NCBI GenBank assembly: GCA_933228675.1
Contig: OW121741.1
Coordinates: 111,532,361-111,596,360, forward strand
DNA: 64,000 bases
Direction of reading: 5' to 3'
DNA from: Stomorhina lunata
Taxonomy: Eukaryota > Arthropoda > Insecta > Diptera > Rhiniidae
The notes beneath the pieces are model-generated. The model worked only from the letters and a program-made list of their open reading frames with translations, was not told where the DNA came from and did no database searches. How positions within the stretch are numbered: position 1 is the stretch's first letter; each line of letters starts with the position of its first letter. This document shows positions 1 through 13,195 of the stretch, piece after piece. A program made the translations under genes and the position numbers.

Positions 1-559
1 CTACTAATTTTACTAACTAATCAATATAGACCCAACTTCCATTTAACAATATCATAATTTCAGTATTAAAGTTCCCACTTCGCAGTAACAGTCTCACTTG
101 TTAAAATGACAATAAATATTTTCATTATTTAGAAGTTTAATGAAACGTAAAAATGTAAACAAAGGCCATTATATGGTCACCGGAAATGAAAACAAAACTT
201 AACCTTAAACACACTCACACACATCCACATTAATTTACATAAAGGAATATAAAACACACGTACATAAGCAAACGATTTACTTAGTTAATGTGCACTTTCG
301 CCCTCCCTCTCGTGTTCATATGCAAATATTTGTTTAAACCTGTATTTATTTGTTAATGTATGTCAATCTTCAATGTTGTTTTATATTTGGTCCTTGTCCA
401 TTGTACTCGTATACTCCTGTCGATTGTACAATGGTACATTTACCATTCAGCCCAAATGTCTGTCAACTGCTCTTTAATGGACTCAAATCTAATTAGAGAA
501 GAAATTCTAATGACTAATGGAGAATTGTTTTGTGATTGTTTATATCAATGAAAGAGAGA
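1..559. other. Non-repetitive intronic DNA
   Basis: AT-rich, ordinary complexity, within intron 3. A short open frame at 360-551 has no recognisable features. Nothing else is seen. Confidence 0.5.
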
Positions 560-2520
560 TACCAATAAAAAAATTTTAAAATTTAATTTAAAAAGATACA
601 TTTTAGAAAAATTTCTATTAAAAATAAGAAATTTTGAAAAATTTCATATAAAAATATAAAATTTTGAAAAATTTTATATAAAAACACGAAATTTTTGAAA
701 AATTTCCTATAATAATGAGAAATTTTTGAAAAAATTCCTATAGAAATAAGAAATTTTTAAAAAAGTCCTATAAAAATCAGAAAATTTTGAAAAATTTCCC
801 ATACAAAAATTTTTGAAAAACTTCGTATAAAAGTAAGAAATTTTTTAAAATTTTCCTACAAAAATAAGAAATTTTTAAAAAGTTTTTTATAAAAATAAAA
901 TATTTTTGAAAAGGTTCCTATAAAAATATGAACATTTTTTTTTTTAATTTTCTATAAAATTAAGAAATTTAAAAAAAAATTTGTATACAAATAAGAAATA
1001 TTTGAAAACTTTTCAATAAAAATTAGAAGTTTTTGAAAAATTTCCTATAAAAATAAAAAAAAAAAAATTTTTGAATCATTTCTTATAAAATCAAGAAATT
1101 TTTGAAAAATTTCTTATAAATTATGAAATTTTTTAAATATTTCCTATGCAAATAAGAAATTTTTGAATTATATCCTATCAAAAAAATTATTTTTGAATAA
1201 TTTTCAATAAAAATTAGAAATTTTTGAAAAGTATCTAATAAAAATTAGAAGTTTCTGAAAAATTTTCTGTACAAGTAAGAAATTTTTGAAAATTTTCAGA
1301 TAAAAATTAGTAATTTCCTATAAAAATGTGAGATTTTTGAAAAATTTCTTATAAAAATATGAGACTTTTTAAAATTTTCTATAAAAATAAGAAATTTCTT
1401 AAAAATTTCCTTTAAAAATAAAATTTTTTGGAAAATTTTTTATAAGAATAAGAAATTTTTGAAAAATTTCCTATAAATATAAGAAATTTTTTAAAAACTT
1501 ATATATATATATAAAAAGACAAAATTTTTGATAAATTTTCTATGAAAATAAGAAATTTTTTAAAAATTTAAAAATATTTTTTTTTAATTTCCTATAAGAT
1601 TAAGAATTTCCTATAGAAATAAAGAATTTCCAATAAAAATAATAATTTTAAAGAAAAAAACTTCCCATTAAAATAACAAATTTTTGAAAAGTTTCCTATA
1701 AAAATTAGAAGTTTTTGAAAAATTTCCTATAAAAATAAGACATTTTTGAAAAATTTCTTATAAGAATAAGAAATTTTTGAAAAAGTTCTTATAAGAATAA
1801 GCAATTTTTGAAAAAATTCTTATAAGAATAAGAAATTTTTGAAAAATTTCCTATAAAAATAAGAAACTTTTGAAAAATTTCCTATAATAATAAGAAATTT
1901 TTGAAATTTTTCAAAAAATCACTTTTGAAAAATTTTCTATAAAAATTAAAAATTTTTGAAAATTTCCTATAAAAATAAGAAATCTTTGAAAATTTTCTTA
2001 TAAAAATAAGAAATTTTTGAAAAATTTCCTTTAAAAATAAAAAATTTTTGAAAAATTTCCTGTAAAATTAAGAAATTTTTAAAAAAATATATATACAAAA
2101 AGAAAAAGTTTGAAAAATTCTCGATAAAAATTAGAATTTTTTTAAATTTCCTATAAAATGAAGAAATTAAAAAAAAACTTTTATACAAATTAGAAATTTT
2201 TGAAAATTTTCAATAAAAAATAAGAAATTTTTGAAAAATTTCCTATAAAAATAAGAAATTTTTGAAAAACTTCCTATAAAAATAAGAAATTTATGAAAAA
2301 TTTTATATAAAAATAAATTTTTTTTTTAATTTTCTTTTAAAAATAAGAAATTTTTGATAAATTTTCTATAAAAAGAAGAAATTTTTTAAAAAATTTTATA
2401 AAATATAAAATTTTTGAAAAATTTCCTATGAATATAAGAAATTAAAAAAAATTTATAAAAATAAGAGTTTTTTGAAAATGTTTGTATAAAAAAAAAGAAA
2501 CTTTCTATACAATTTTTTTA
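560..2520. repeat. 31-bp palindromic minisatellite block A1 (family 1, G-centred)
   Basis: About 60 diverged copies of a 31-bp unit: arms AGGAAATTTTT (often AAGAAATTTTT) and AAAAATTTCCT around a single G, followed by the spacer ATAAAAAT. Many 1-5 nt indels and poly-A expansions, so this is an old, degenerate array. Short open frames inside (for example 1967-2188) are Phe/Lys/Ile-rich repeat artefacts. Confidence 0.9.
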
Positions 2521-3629
2521 TTTTTAATATTTTGTAAACATCGATTTATTCGATTTTTTTCACAACCATTTTCATAATCATTAAATCCTATTGTTTTTGT
2601 TTTTGTGCAAAATACAATAATGTACTCCTGCAAAAAGACAATTATAGGACAAACATAGATTTTTGTTAAAAGGACATCATCATCGTCCCTTTCGTTTGTT
2701 GGTGGTAGTAACTGTGTTTGTTACTTTATTTATGTCTGTACTTAATTGCTATAATTGTCTAAATAATGACCTTATGTGTTAGTAGAATTCATGTAAATGA
2801 AAATGTATTCAAATACTCAATGATGAACATTTTTCAGTCTCGTCATAAGTAATTAGATAAACATATGGTAAAACTTTCCAAATCTTTTAATGTATTTTAG
2901 TTGGTAAACAAATACATTTCATGTTTGTAAAATTGGGAAGAAAAGGACTTTGATATAAGGGATTTTGTACGTAAAAATAAAAAATGACATGGAAATTTTT
3001 CTATACTTTATAAAGTTTAAATTTGAGCAAAAGCTTTTCATATACAAATACTTATTAAAAATTTATATTGTAATCTTGCTACATCATTTTAAGTACTTAA
3101 AAAGCCTCCTAAGCGGCTTAAATTTAGCAAAAGGCTATTTTTTCCATCTTAATTATTCGGAGAACTTTTGGATTATTTAGTGCCAAAAATTCTACAACAC
3201 TCAACAAAAGGACAAAAATTCGAATGTTATTTCAGCAAACGATATTGATAATGTCAATAAATGATACAGGTGGTAAATTTGTTTGGTCCTTTGAAATGAA
3301 AGAATTTGTACATTTGTTTTTTGTCTCCATTTGTCTGTCTGTGTCTGTATGCCTACAAATAAAAGTGTTATTGTCCTTAGGATTATAGAAGATGGGGGAC
3401 TTTTTTGTGCAAATTATACAGAGATTTGAGAAAGGTAAGTGGATTTAAGGATAAATAACCATTAAAATGATGTAGACATGGATGCATTTGAACAAATTTC
3501 TAAAGACAGATAGACATTCGTTACATATCGAAAGAGTTTAAAAATTTTTGAAAGTTAAATAAGCATTTGTTTACACGTAGCATCTAGAAAACTTTGAATA
3601 TACTAGATCTATCATATCGTTCCTAACAT
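2521..3629. other. Non-repetitive intronic DNA
   Basis: Unique AT-rich sequence between two minisatellite blocks. Open frame 2965-3180 shows no domain or codon signal that I trust. No element ends recognised. Confidence 0.5.
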
Positions 3630-5495
3630 ATCTTATATTTTTTATAAAATAATTTTTAAAAAATTTCTTATATTTTTTAGAAATTTTTAAAATATTCTTT
3701 ATTTTTATAGATGTTTAAAAAATTCTTATTTTTATTGGAAGTTTTTCAAAAATTTAATACTTTTATAGAAAATTTTTTAAAATTTTCTTACTTTTATAGG
3801 TAATTTTTCGACAATTTCATTTATTTTTTTCAAAAGTTTCTTATTTTAAAAGGAAATTTTTAAAAAAATTCTTACTTTTATAGGAAATTTTTTAAAAAAT
3901 TTCTTATTTTTCTAGGATTTTTTTTTAATTTCTTATTTTTATCCTAAATTTTTCAAAAACTTCTTATTTTTATCGGAAATTTTTCAAAAATTTCTCATTT
4001 TTATAGAAAAAATTTAAAAAGTTTCTCATTTTTTAAAAACATTTCTTAACTTAATAGGAAATTTTTCAAAAATTTCTTATTTTTATGGGAATCTTTTTAG
4101 AAAATTCTTACTTTTAAAAAAATTTTGCAAAAATTTCTTTTTTTTTAGAAATTTTTACAAAAATTTTCTATATCTATCAAAAAATTAAAAAAAAGTTAAT
4201 TTTTATAGAAATTTTTCAAAAATTTCTTATTTTTATAGAAAACTTTTCCAAAATTTCTTATTTTTATGGGAAAAATTTTAAATATTTCGTGTTTTTATAG
4301 GAAAATTTTCAAAAATTTCTTATTTTTATAAGAAATTTTACAAAAAATTCTTATTTTTATAGGAAATTTTTCAAGCGTTTCTTATTTTTATAAGATTTTT
4401 TTTTAATTTCTTAATTTTTATAGGAAATTTTTCAAAAATTTCTTATTTTTATAAGAAATTTTACAAAAATTTCTTATTTTTATAGGAAATTTTTCAAGCT
4501 TTTCTTATTTTTATAAGTTTTTTTTAATTTCTAAATTTTATAGGACATTTTTCAAAAATTTCTTATCTTTGTAGTAAAATTTTCAAAAATTTCTTATTTT
4601 TATAGAAAATTTTTCAAAAATTTCTTATTTTTATAGGAAATTTTTCAAAAGTTCCTAATTTTAATAGGAAATTTTTCAAAAATTTTTTATTTTTATAGGA
4701 AATTTTTAAAAATTTCTTATAGGACAGTTTTCAAATATGTCTTATTTTAGTAGGAAATTTTTCAAAAATTTCTTATTTTAGTACGAAATTTTTCAAAAAC
4801 TTCTAATTTTATAGGAAGTTTTAAAAAATTTCTTATTTATGTAGGAAATTTTTATAAAATTTATTGGAAATTTTTTAAAATTTCTTATTTTTATAAGAAA
4901 ATTAAAAAAAAGTAGTTTGATTGGAAAATTTTTTCAAAATTTCTTATTTTGATAGGAAAATTTTTCAAAAATTTCTTACTTTTATAGGAAATTTTTCAAA
5001 AGTTTTTTATTTTTATTGAAAAATTTTTAAAAATTTCTTATTTTTATAGGAAATTTTTCAAAATTTTTTTATTTTTATAGGAAATTTTTTAAAAATTTCT
5101 TAATTTTATAAGAAATTTTTCAAAAATTTATTATTTTTACAGGAAATTTTTCAAAAATTTCCTATTTTTATAGAAAATTTTTCGAAAATTTCTTATTTTA
5201 TAGGAAGTTTTTCATTAATTTCTTATGTTTATAGGAAATTTTTCAAAAATTTCTTAGTTAAAATGAAATTTTTCAAAAATTTCTTATTTTTATAGGAAAT
5301 TTTTCAGAAATTTCTTATTTTAAAATGAAATTTTTCAAACATTTCTTATTTTTAAAGGAAATTTTTGTTATTTTTTTTTAGAAAATTTGTAAAAAATTTC
5401 TTATTTTTATAGAAACATTTTCAAAATGTTTTTATTTTTATATTAAATCTTTCAAAAATTTTTTATTTTGATAGGAAATTTTTCAAAAATTTCTG
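3630..5495. repeat. 31-bp palindromic minisatellite block A2 (family 1, C-centred)
   Basis: Same unit as block A1 but in the reverse orientation (TTTTTCAAAAA centres, TATTTTTATA spacers). A local higher-order duplication is visible: TTTCAAGC marks recur at about 4372 and 4495, an offset of 123 bp, about four units. Confidence 0.9.
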
Positions 5496-6939
5496 GTTTG
5501 GGCTTTTCCTAGTTCGTAGTGACCAGTTTTATCTCTTTGCATTTTTTTACGATTTTTCTAGGGTTTGTCTAATGGAAACAGCAAAAAGCAAAAGGTGTGA
5601 ATGTTGTAAAAGTGAATTAAATATTTAATGAAATTTTATCCCTTCACTTCATATGTTTGTATTCAATGTAAATGCATCAAGGAAGCCCCACAAAGACTCG
5701 TATTATTTTAAGGGATTTGAAGAGGTACAATGGAAAAAGCCACTAAAGTGAGATAAAAGCCTGTGATTTTTTTCCGTTCATTTGATGGATGTGAGTGTCG
5801 TACAACAGTTTTATTTGATTTTTCATAGACTCTCGTATTGGATGGCTTTAATAAATTAATCTAAAGAAAAAATAGACTTTAAATATTTGCTTAACATTTG
5901 AATACTGTTTTTATAGCTAATTGAACTGAAAATTAAAGTGACATCCAATATAAAAAAACAATAGTTATAAAATGAAATATAGAAAAAAATTCTCAAGTGC
6001 TTGACATTTTTATGCAAATTTCAGTTAAGGTAAATAATTTCATTTTTAAATTAATTCAATTTTTTTTAATACATATTCCATTTTTTTTAAATTGTTCATT
6101 AAAAAAGTGTTTTATTTACTTTTAACGTTAAATAAATATCCATTTTGTAACAAAATAATATATAACTATCTATTTTATATGTCAGCTAACTTGACATGAC
6201 ATTTATAGCAAATGTCAGTTATTGTAAAATTTGAAAGTTAGTAGAAAAAATTACAAAACTTTATTACCTTAATTTACTGTCTAGGCAAAGCTGACCATTA
6301 TTGTCATTTGATATTTTATTAAATTGAGAAGTAAAAAAATTGTTTGCATACATTAAATTCATCCATTCATTTTTATTTGTAGTGACGGGTGATTTTGCCC
6401 TAAATTGGTAAAAATTTTAATTATTATGTTTTTTTTGCAAATGACAAATTTTTATAAATTGAATTGATATTTGTTTTAAATTATTTATTAACCTTAAAAA
6501 TATTGATTTTGTTAGGAAATTTTCTTACAAAAAGTTTCTGTAGAATCATCTAGATACCTTAAGAAAGCTCTTAAGTCAACACGGTCTACGTTGCTAGGAA
6601 AAAAGTAGACAAAAGTTGGACTTTTAGTGTATGACTGGTCAAGTAATGGGAAGATGTTTAATCGACTCCACTATTACTTAGTCAACACAGCTTTCACAAA
6701 AGTCATTATCAGTGTAAACAATTGCCTTTCTATCAGAAAGTAAACTTTCATTGTCTTGATAATCTTAACAATGAAAGTATTCCATGAGAAATATATTCTA
6801 TATAAAAAGGGTCATATCGCTTAGGAATACATAGACCCAGAGATTTGAGGCAATCAAGAACTAATCTTAAATTAAGGAATAATAAAATCTTGAATTAAGG
6901 AATAATAAAATAAGAAAGTTTTTGACTTTGGCAAAAACT
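5496..6939. other. Non-repetitive intronic DNA
   Basis: Unique sequence with ordinary complexity. An imperfect direct repeat of about 27 bp (AATCTTAAATTAAGGAATAA, then AATCTTGAATTAAGGAATAA) lies near 6862-6911. No exon recognised. Confidence 0.45.
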
Positions 6940-9690
6940 TTTTTATTTTTATAAGAAACTTTTTGAGAAATTTCCTATTTTTAAATGAAATTGTCAAAAA
7001 TATTTTTTTTTTAGAAAATTTTTCAAAAATTTTTTATTTTTATGGGAAATTTTTTAAAATTTCTTATTTTATACAAAATTTTTTCCAAAACTTTTTCAAT
7101 ATTTTTTATTTTATAACAAATTTTCAAAAATTTCTTGTTTTTGTCGGAAATTTTTGGAAAATTTCTTATTTATATTGGAATTTTCTCAAACATTTTTCTT
7201 TTTAAGAGGAAATTTTAAAAAAATTTCTAATTTTTATAGGAATATTTTTAAAAAATTTCTTATTTTTATATGAAAATTTGTAAAAATTTTTTTATTTTTG
7301 AGGAAACTTTTCCAAATTTCTTGTATTTATAGGAAGTTTTTAACAAATTACTTTCTTTTATCGAAATTTTTTATTTTTGTAGGAAATTTTACAATAATTT
7401 CTTATTTTTGTAGGAATTTTTTAAAAATTTCTTATTTTTTTACGAAATTTTTCAAAAATTTATTTTTTTTATAGGAACTGTTTTAAAAATATCTTATTGT
7501 TATAGGAAATTTTTCAAAAACTTCTTATTATTATTTTAAAATGTTTCTTATTATAAGAAATTTTTCAAAAATTCCTTACTTATATAGGAAACTTTTCAAA
7601 AATTTCATATTTTTATATGAAATTTTTCAAAAATGTCTTACTTTTATAGGAATTTTTTCAAAATTTTTTTATTTTTATAGAAAATTGGCCAAAACTTTCT
7701 TGTTTTTTAGGAAAGTTTACAAATAATTTCTTATTTGCATAAGATTTTTTTAAAAAAATTTTTATTTTTATAGGAAAATTTTCAAAAATTTATTATTTTT
7801 ATAAGGAAATTTTTAAACATTTTCTTATTTTTATAGGAAATTTTACAAAAATTTGTTACTTTATTGGAAGTTTTTTAAATTTTTTTATTTCTATAGGATA
7901 TTGTTCAAAATTTTCTTATTTTAATAAAAAATAAGAAATTTTTTTCTAGAAATTGTTTATTTTTAATAAAAATTTTTTCAAAAATTTCTTATTTTTATAG
8001 GAGATTTTTAAAAAATTTCTTATTTTTTTTATTTTTATGAAAAATTTTAAAATGTTTCTTATTTGGATATAGTAAATTTAAAATTTTCGAAATTGTCTTA
8101 TTTTTATAGGAATTTTTTCAAAAAATTTTTATTTTTTTAGGAAAGTTTAAAAATAATTTCTTATTTAATAAGAAATTTTTTAAAAATTTCTTATTTTTAT
8201 AGGAAAATTTTCAAAAATTTATTATTTTTATAAGAAATTTTTAAACATTTTCTTATTTTTATAGGAAATTTTACAAAAATTTGTTACTCTTTTATTGGAA
8301 GTTTTTTAAAATTTTTTATTTCTATAGGATAAATTTTTAAAAAAATTCTTATTTTATAGGAAATTTTCCAGAAATTGCTTACTTTTAATAAAAATTTTTC
8401 AAAAATTTCTTATTTTTATAGGAGATTTTTAAAAGATTTCTTGTGTTTTTTAGGAAATTTGTAAAAAAAAATTTTTGTTAGGGAAAGTTTTCAAAAATTT
8501 TCTAATTTTTATAGGAAATTTTTCAAAAATTTCATATTTTTATAGGAAATTTTTGAAAAATTTCTTAATTTGATAGGAATTGTTTAAAAATTTCTAATTT
8601 TTATAGAAAATTTGTCAAAAATTTTCTGTATTTTGGGAAAGCTTTAAAAATATTTCTTATTTTTATAGGAAATTTTTAAAAATTTCTTATTTTGATAAGA
8701 AATTTTTTAAAAATTTCTTATTTTGATAGGTAATTTTTCAAAAATTTATTATTTGTAGACATAGGAAATTTTTCAAAAATTTATTATTTTTACAGAAAAT
8801 TTTTTAATTTTTGTTTTATTTTTATAGAAAACTTTTTTTCTATTTTTAAAGAAATTTTTTCAAAAATTTTTTATTTTTATAAGAAAATTTTTTATTCTTA
8901 TAGGAAATTTTTCAAAAATTTCCTTTTTTTTACAGAAAGCTTTTCAAAAATGTCTAATTTTTTTAAGAAATTTTTCAAAAATTTCTTATTTTTATAGGAA
9001 GTTTTTCATAATATTCATATTTTTATAGGAATCTTTTCAAAAATTTCATAATTTAATAAAAAATTTTTCAAAAAAAATTTATTTTTGTACGAAATTTTTT
9101 AAAAATTTCTTATTTTTATGGGAAATTTTTAAAAAATTTCTTAATTTTTTAGCAAAGTTTTTAAAAATGTGTTACTATAATAGGAAATTTTTCCAAAATG
9201 TTTTACTGTTATAGGATATTTTTCCAAAATTTCTATATTTTTGTAGGATTTCTTTTAAGAATTTGTTAGTTTTATTTGAAATTTTTAAAAGGATTTCTTA
9301 CATTGATAGAAAATTTTTCGAAATTTTTTTTATTTATATAAAAATTTTTTCAGAAATTTCTTTTTTTTTTGGAATTTTTTCAAAAATTTTTAAAAACTTG
9401 CTTATTTTTATAAGAAATTTTTTATTTTTATAGGAAATTTTTCAAAGATTTCTTATTGTTATAAGAGATTAAAAAAACATCTTTTATTTAAAGGAAATTT
9501 TTGAAAAATTTCTTATTTTTATAGGAAATTTTTGAAAAATTTCTTATTTTTATAGGAAATTTTTGAAAAATTTCTTATTTTTATAGGAAATTTTTGAAAA
9601 ATTTCTTATTTTTATAATAAATTTTTATTTATTTTTATTTTTATGGAAAACTTTTCAAAGATTTCTTTTTTTATAGAAAATATTTTACAA
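6940..9690. repeat. 31-bp palindromic minisatellite block A3 (family 1, mostly C-centred)
   Basis: Long degenerate array. It contains a multi-unit duplication: 7.65-8.03 kb and 8.10-8.46 kb share the same series of unit variants (for example TTACAAAAATTTGTTAC at offset 428 bp). Near 9485-9605 about four almost identical units carry G centres with TATTTTTATA spacers, a hybrid orientation. Open frames 6963-7205 and 7541-7726 are repeat-derived. Confidence 0.9.
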
Positions 9691-11000
9691 ATTTTAGTTT
9701 TGCTTCAACTAATACTATGAATCCCTATCTTTTTTTATCTTGTTTTTATTTGAACCTTTCTTTCTTTCTTTATAAATCAGTTTTTATATTCTTCAATATT
9801 ATATTTCAACAAAGGGTTAAATTTTCTATAATGGCATCAACTACTTATGGCAAAAAAAAAAAAAAAAAAGAGTTACATTTTAGTAATTGAAAACTTTAAT
9901 GTGCATTAGTGATTGTTTTATTGAAAGCTTTTCTCGTAATCGCTTTGTTTGTGTGTGTTTTTTTGCTTTTATCCTTTTCAGGTAATATCCTTTTAATCAA
10001 TGCGAGTGGAAGGACATTGGCAACAGTAATAGTCTCATTTACTTAAATGTAAAAATATCTGACTTCAATCGTTATTATTTTTCTTAGTTACAACTGGAAA
10101 TTAAATGTCATTCATGATTTTGTAAGGATTAAATTGAAAGGAAAGCATTGAAGGCATATAAAGGATATTTAATTCCAGTAAATATAGAGATTTTGAAATT
10201 TAATAAGAATTTAAATAAATTTTGAGTTAGATATGGAAAAACTTTGAATTTATATAACATAATTTGTATAAAGTTTTGAAGTGTGGTTCATAACTTAGTT
10301 GGAAGGAGCTTTATCAAAGATTTTAAAAAAAAAAGAATTTTTTTCTAATCTCAATCAAAGTCTTTAGTAAAATTGCTCCTTCCTTACATTTTTCTTACAA
10401 GAAAACTCATTTAATTACTTTATCCTCCTCATTTAAAAATAAAAATCCTTTTTATATTAATAAACAAATGTATTTATTTAAAGACGATATAAGAAAACAT
10501 GTAAAGAAAAATTCATTTAAATACAAAACGACAAATGGTTTCTTTTAATTAACTTTTATGGAATTTGTATCCATTTTCATATAAAGATTTAATATGTTTT
10601 TCAATTTGATAGAAAATACTTAAATAGGAAGAGAAACTATTGTACATATATATTTATCTTAAGTTGTAGGTTAGGTGGAAGAGTATTAATTAAAATTATT
10701 ACTTAGCAACAAACTCATCCTTATTAAAGTAGAAAAATTATAAATACCATTATCAAAAGGAAATGCCATAAATAGTATTTATGTAAAGATACCTTTACAT
10801 AGAACTATGTGTGTTCAAAGCTTCTTTTGATATTTTCTATTTATTAGAATGAAATGGGAAAAACATGTCAATTGACAATTTGTTATAAAGAATTTTATTT
10901 TTTGCTAATTTACATGATAAGTGGCATAACTTAAAATGCTTCAATATACCAACAAGTGAATCTCTTTTGCTAACAATTTGGTAGAAAAGTTAGACTTTAA
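9691..11000. other. Non-repetitive intronic DNA
   Basis: AT-rich unique sequence with a poly-A run (about 18 A near 9851-9869). No exon or element end recognised. Confidence 0.45.
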
Positions 11001-11004
11001 TAGG

Positions 11005-11495
11005 GAATTTACACTAGCCTAAAATCTAGTAGATTTGATTTCAAATCTAAATAAAAATCTAGATCGTTTAGACTACATTTTTTGATGTTAGCTAGATTCT
11101 ATTTTTATAAGGGAATTAGTTGACTGATATAAAATGAAAAAATATATTTTCAAATTATGTTTGATGTTTAATTTATTTTTCTTCCTCATTTATTTTTTTC
11201 CATTTTTTATTCAAATTTAGTTTAATTAAAATATATTTAATTATTTTTTGGCACTTTTTTCCTCTGTTGTGATTTATTTTCAATTGATATGTCATTTTGA
11301 TTTACACAGCGTGGTATTTTTTAGTACTTTTTGGAAGAAAAACATGGTTGCATCATTAAGTACTACTAGATTTTATGTAGATTTTACCAAAATCTACTTA
11401 ATAAATAGATTATTTTTGTATGGAAAATCTAGTCGAAATCAACTAGATTTTGAACAAAATTTCGTAAATACTAGATTTCGAGGTAATGCCTTATA
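11005..11495. mobile_element. Possible MITE with inverted AAATCTAGT motifs
   Basis: The left end (about 11015-11070) has several AAATCTAG copies, and the right end (about 11350-11485) has several copies in the inverse form CTAGATTT. This is the arrangement of subterminal repeats in non-autonomous DNA elements. I cannot define exact termini or a target-site duplication. Open frame 11248-11496 runs through the motifs and is not credible as a gene. Confidence 0.4.
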
Positions 11496-11499
11496 AATT

Positions 11500-12070
11500 T
11501 AATTTTTTGTACACTCCATCAAAAAGAATGTGGGGTGTATTGACATTGTCATTTCGTGTACCTTCCTTAATATTTGCTCAGAACCCAAAAGGTTTTGAAT
11601 CCATATGAAATTCCAAGACGATCCGTCTGTCTGTTAAAAGCACGATAACGCCAAAACGAAAAGAGTTACATCACTGAAATTTGGCAAAGATATTCTTCAT
11701 TACGGTATTGAAATTGGGCAAAATCGGTTAACATTTGATCATAGCTCCCTTTAACCTCTTCTAGGCTAATCGCTTATTTGCTAAACAATTATTAATTATA
11801 ACAGCAATGATGTTAGAATTTGGTGCGTAAAGGTTTTACATAAGCACTAGACACCATATAAAATGTCATCGAAATCAGTTCACATTTAACCATAGCTCAC
11901 ACACAAAACACAATCGGTGACGATTTGACCATAGCTCCCACATAAAAAACTTACGAAAATACAAAAAGAAAAGGGGGCTTATGTTCATCTGTCCGGCAGA
12001 TAAAAACGCGATAGCAACAAAAAGTATTTAACAGTTTAGTATCTAGGTGACCGAGCCTTGCTCGTAGCTT
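11500..12070 (-). mobile_element. Mini-me-like element relic (minus orientation)
   Basis: The left edge folds as a hairpin (TACACTCC near 11508 with GGGGTGTA near 11532), like the 3-prime hairpins of the two other copies here. A short GTCY stretch (CCGTCTGTCTG near 11624) and a second one (ATCTGTCCG near 11986) follow. Phrases such as CATAGCTCCC recur and are shared with the element at 15.1-16.5 kb. Mini-me elements of Diptera are known for a conserved core and (GTCY)n tracts; assignment to that group is by structure only. Confidence 0.55.
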
Positions 12071-13195
12071 TATATAAGCATTTCGAGGCGAACTTTAAAG
12101 TTTTTATATATTTTATTTTATAAAGTACTAACCAATTAATATAAATTTAGAGAAAATACGGTACACAAATATCCAATTAATTTCGAATCATTTTATTTAT
12201 TTTGTCCAATCAACACATGATCAAATGCATAGTTTAATATGAATAATTTTGGAAATTGGTCATACAGATTTAAAAACCTCCATCGACTCATAGCCCGATA
12301 AAATGCACAGTTTACGATTTAATTCAATTTGAGTAATTTTCAGTGGCGCCACCTGTTGGAAATTGTTCATACCAATAAAAAGAACCTTCACCAGCTCATT
12401 TGAAACAACTTCGCTAAGGATCATATTCAAATTCGCTTAGAATCATATACAACTTCGCTAAAGATACAAATGCACAGCTGAGTAATTTTCAGCCACCTGT
12501 GAATAGTGATACCAACTTAAAAACCTTCGTCGTCTCATGCGCAGCAACTTAAATGCATAGCTTACTCTTTTATAAAGGACATACAGATAGAAAAACATCA
12601 ATTTGTTTAAAAGTTATAACTTTACCAATTTGTCCCCTTTAATCCCCTAATTTCTAGAAAATTACATATGCATATTTGGTACTTGGTACCAATTGAAATC
12701 AGTACTTTTTATAAAAACTCAGTTAACATATTGTTCCTATTCATATTAGTTCATGAGGTGTTGAGTTCCCTTTTTTACCCATTTTGGCCCCAGAAATCAA
12801 AAAAGTACCAAACACGTATTCAATATTTTTCTCACATTTATTGATTGCATTACAAAACTCTTTTCTATATTGTTTGGTTCAAAAGATAAGAGTGGCCTAA
12901 AAATTGTACCAGAAAAACTATTTTCACCCTTTTTTACCCCCTTTCGGGCATAGATTGAAAAAAGTACCAAACACCTGTCCGCTTATTTTAACAGCTATTC
13001 AAAACATAATTTAAATTTTGTTTTTATGCCTATTACTTTAGTAGATATAGCATACTAGGGAAACCACTTAGAAAATTTTAAATGTTGAACTATAGGGCTA
13101 CTTCAGCGGAATTTAGTCTTAATATTTTACAAACAATACCAACTAACGTAACACATTTTTTCGAAGTTGGTCCACATTTTGAATTGGCTGCGCAC
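12071..13195. repeat. Degenerate element-derived repeats
   Basis: Between 12.20 and 12.56 kb three diverged copies of a roughly 110-130 bp unit can be followed by shared words (AAATGCA(C/T)AG, GAGTAATTTTCAG, CCACCTGT, CATACCAA, CTCAT). From 12.64 to 13.13 kb AAAAAAGTACCAAACAC occurs twice (near 12797 and 12958). This looks like transposon debris of unknown family. Confidence 0.45.

Noticed and set aside
5755..5800. Possible next RRM1 exon (word TTCATTTGATGGATG on the plus strand)
   Set aside because: Translation does not give the expected MHHPIQMKPAD-like peptide and flanking splice sites do not fit.
6963..7205. Phe/Lys/Ile-rich short frames in family 1 arrays here and elsewhere (for example 25405-25629, 46010-46270)
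   Set aside because: Chance frames through AT-rich tandem repeats; composition follows the repeat, not coding constraint.
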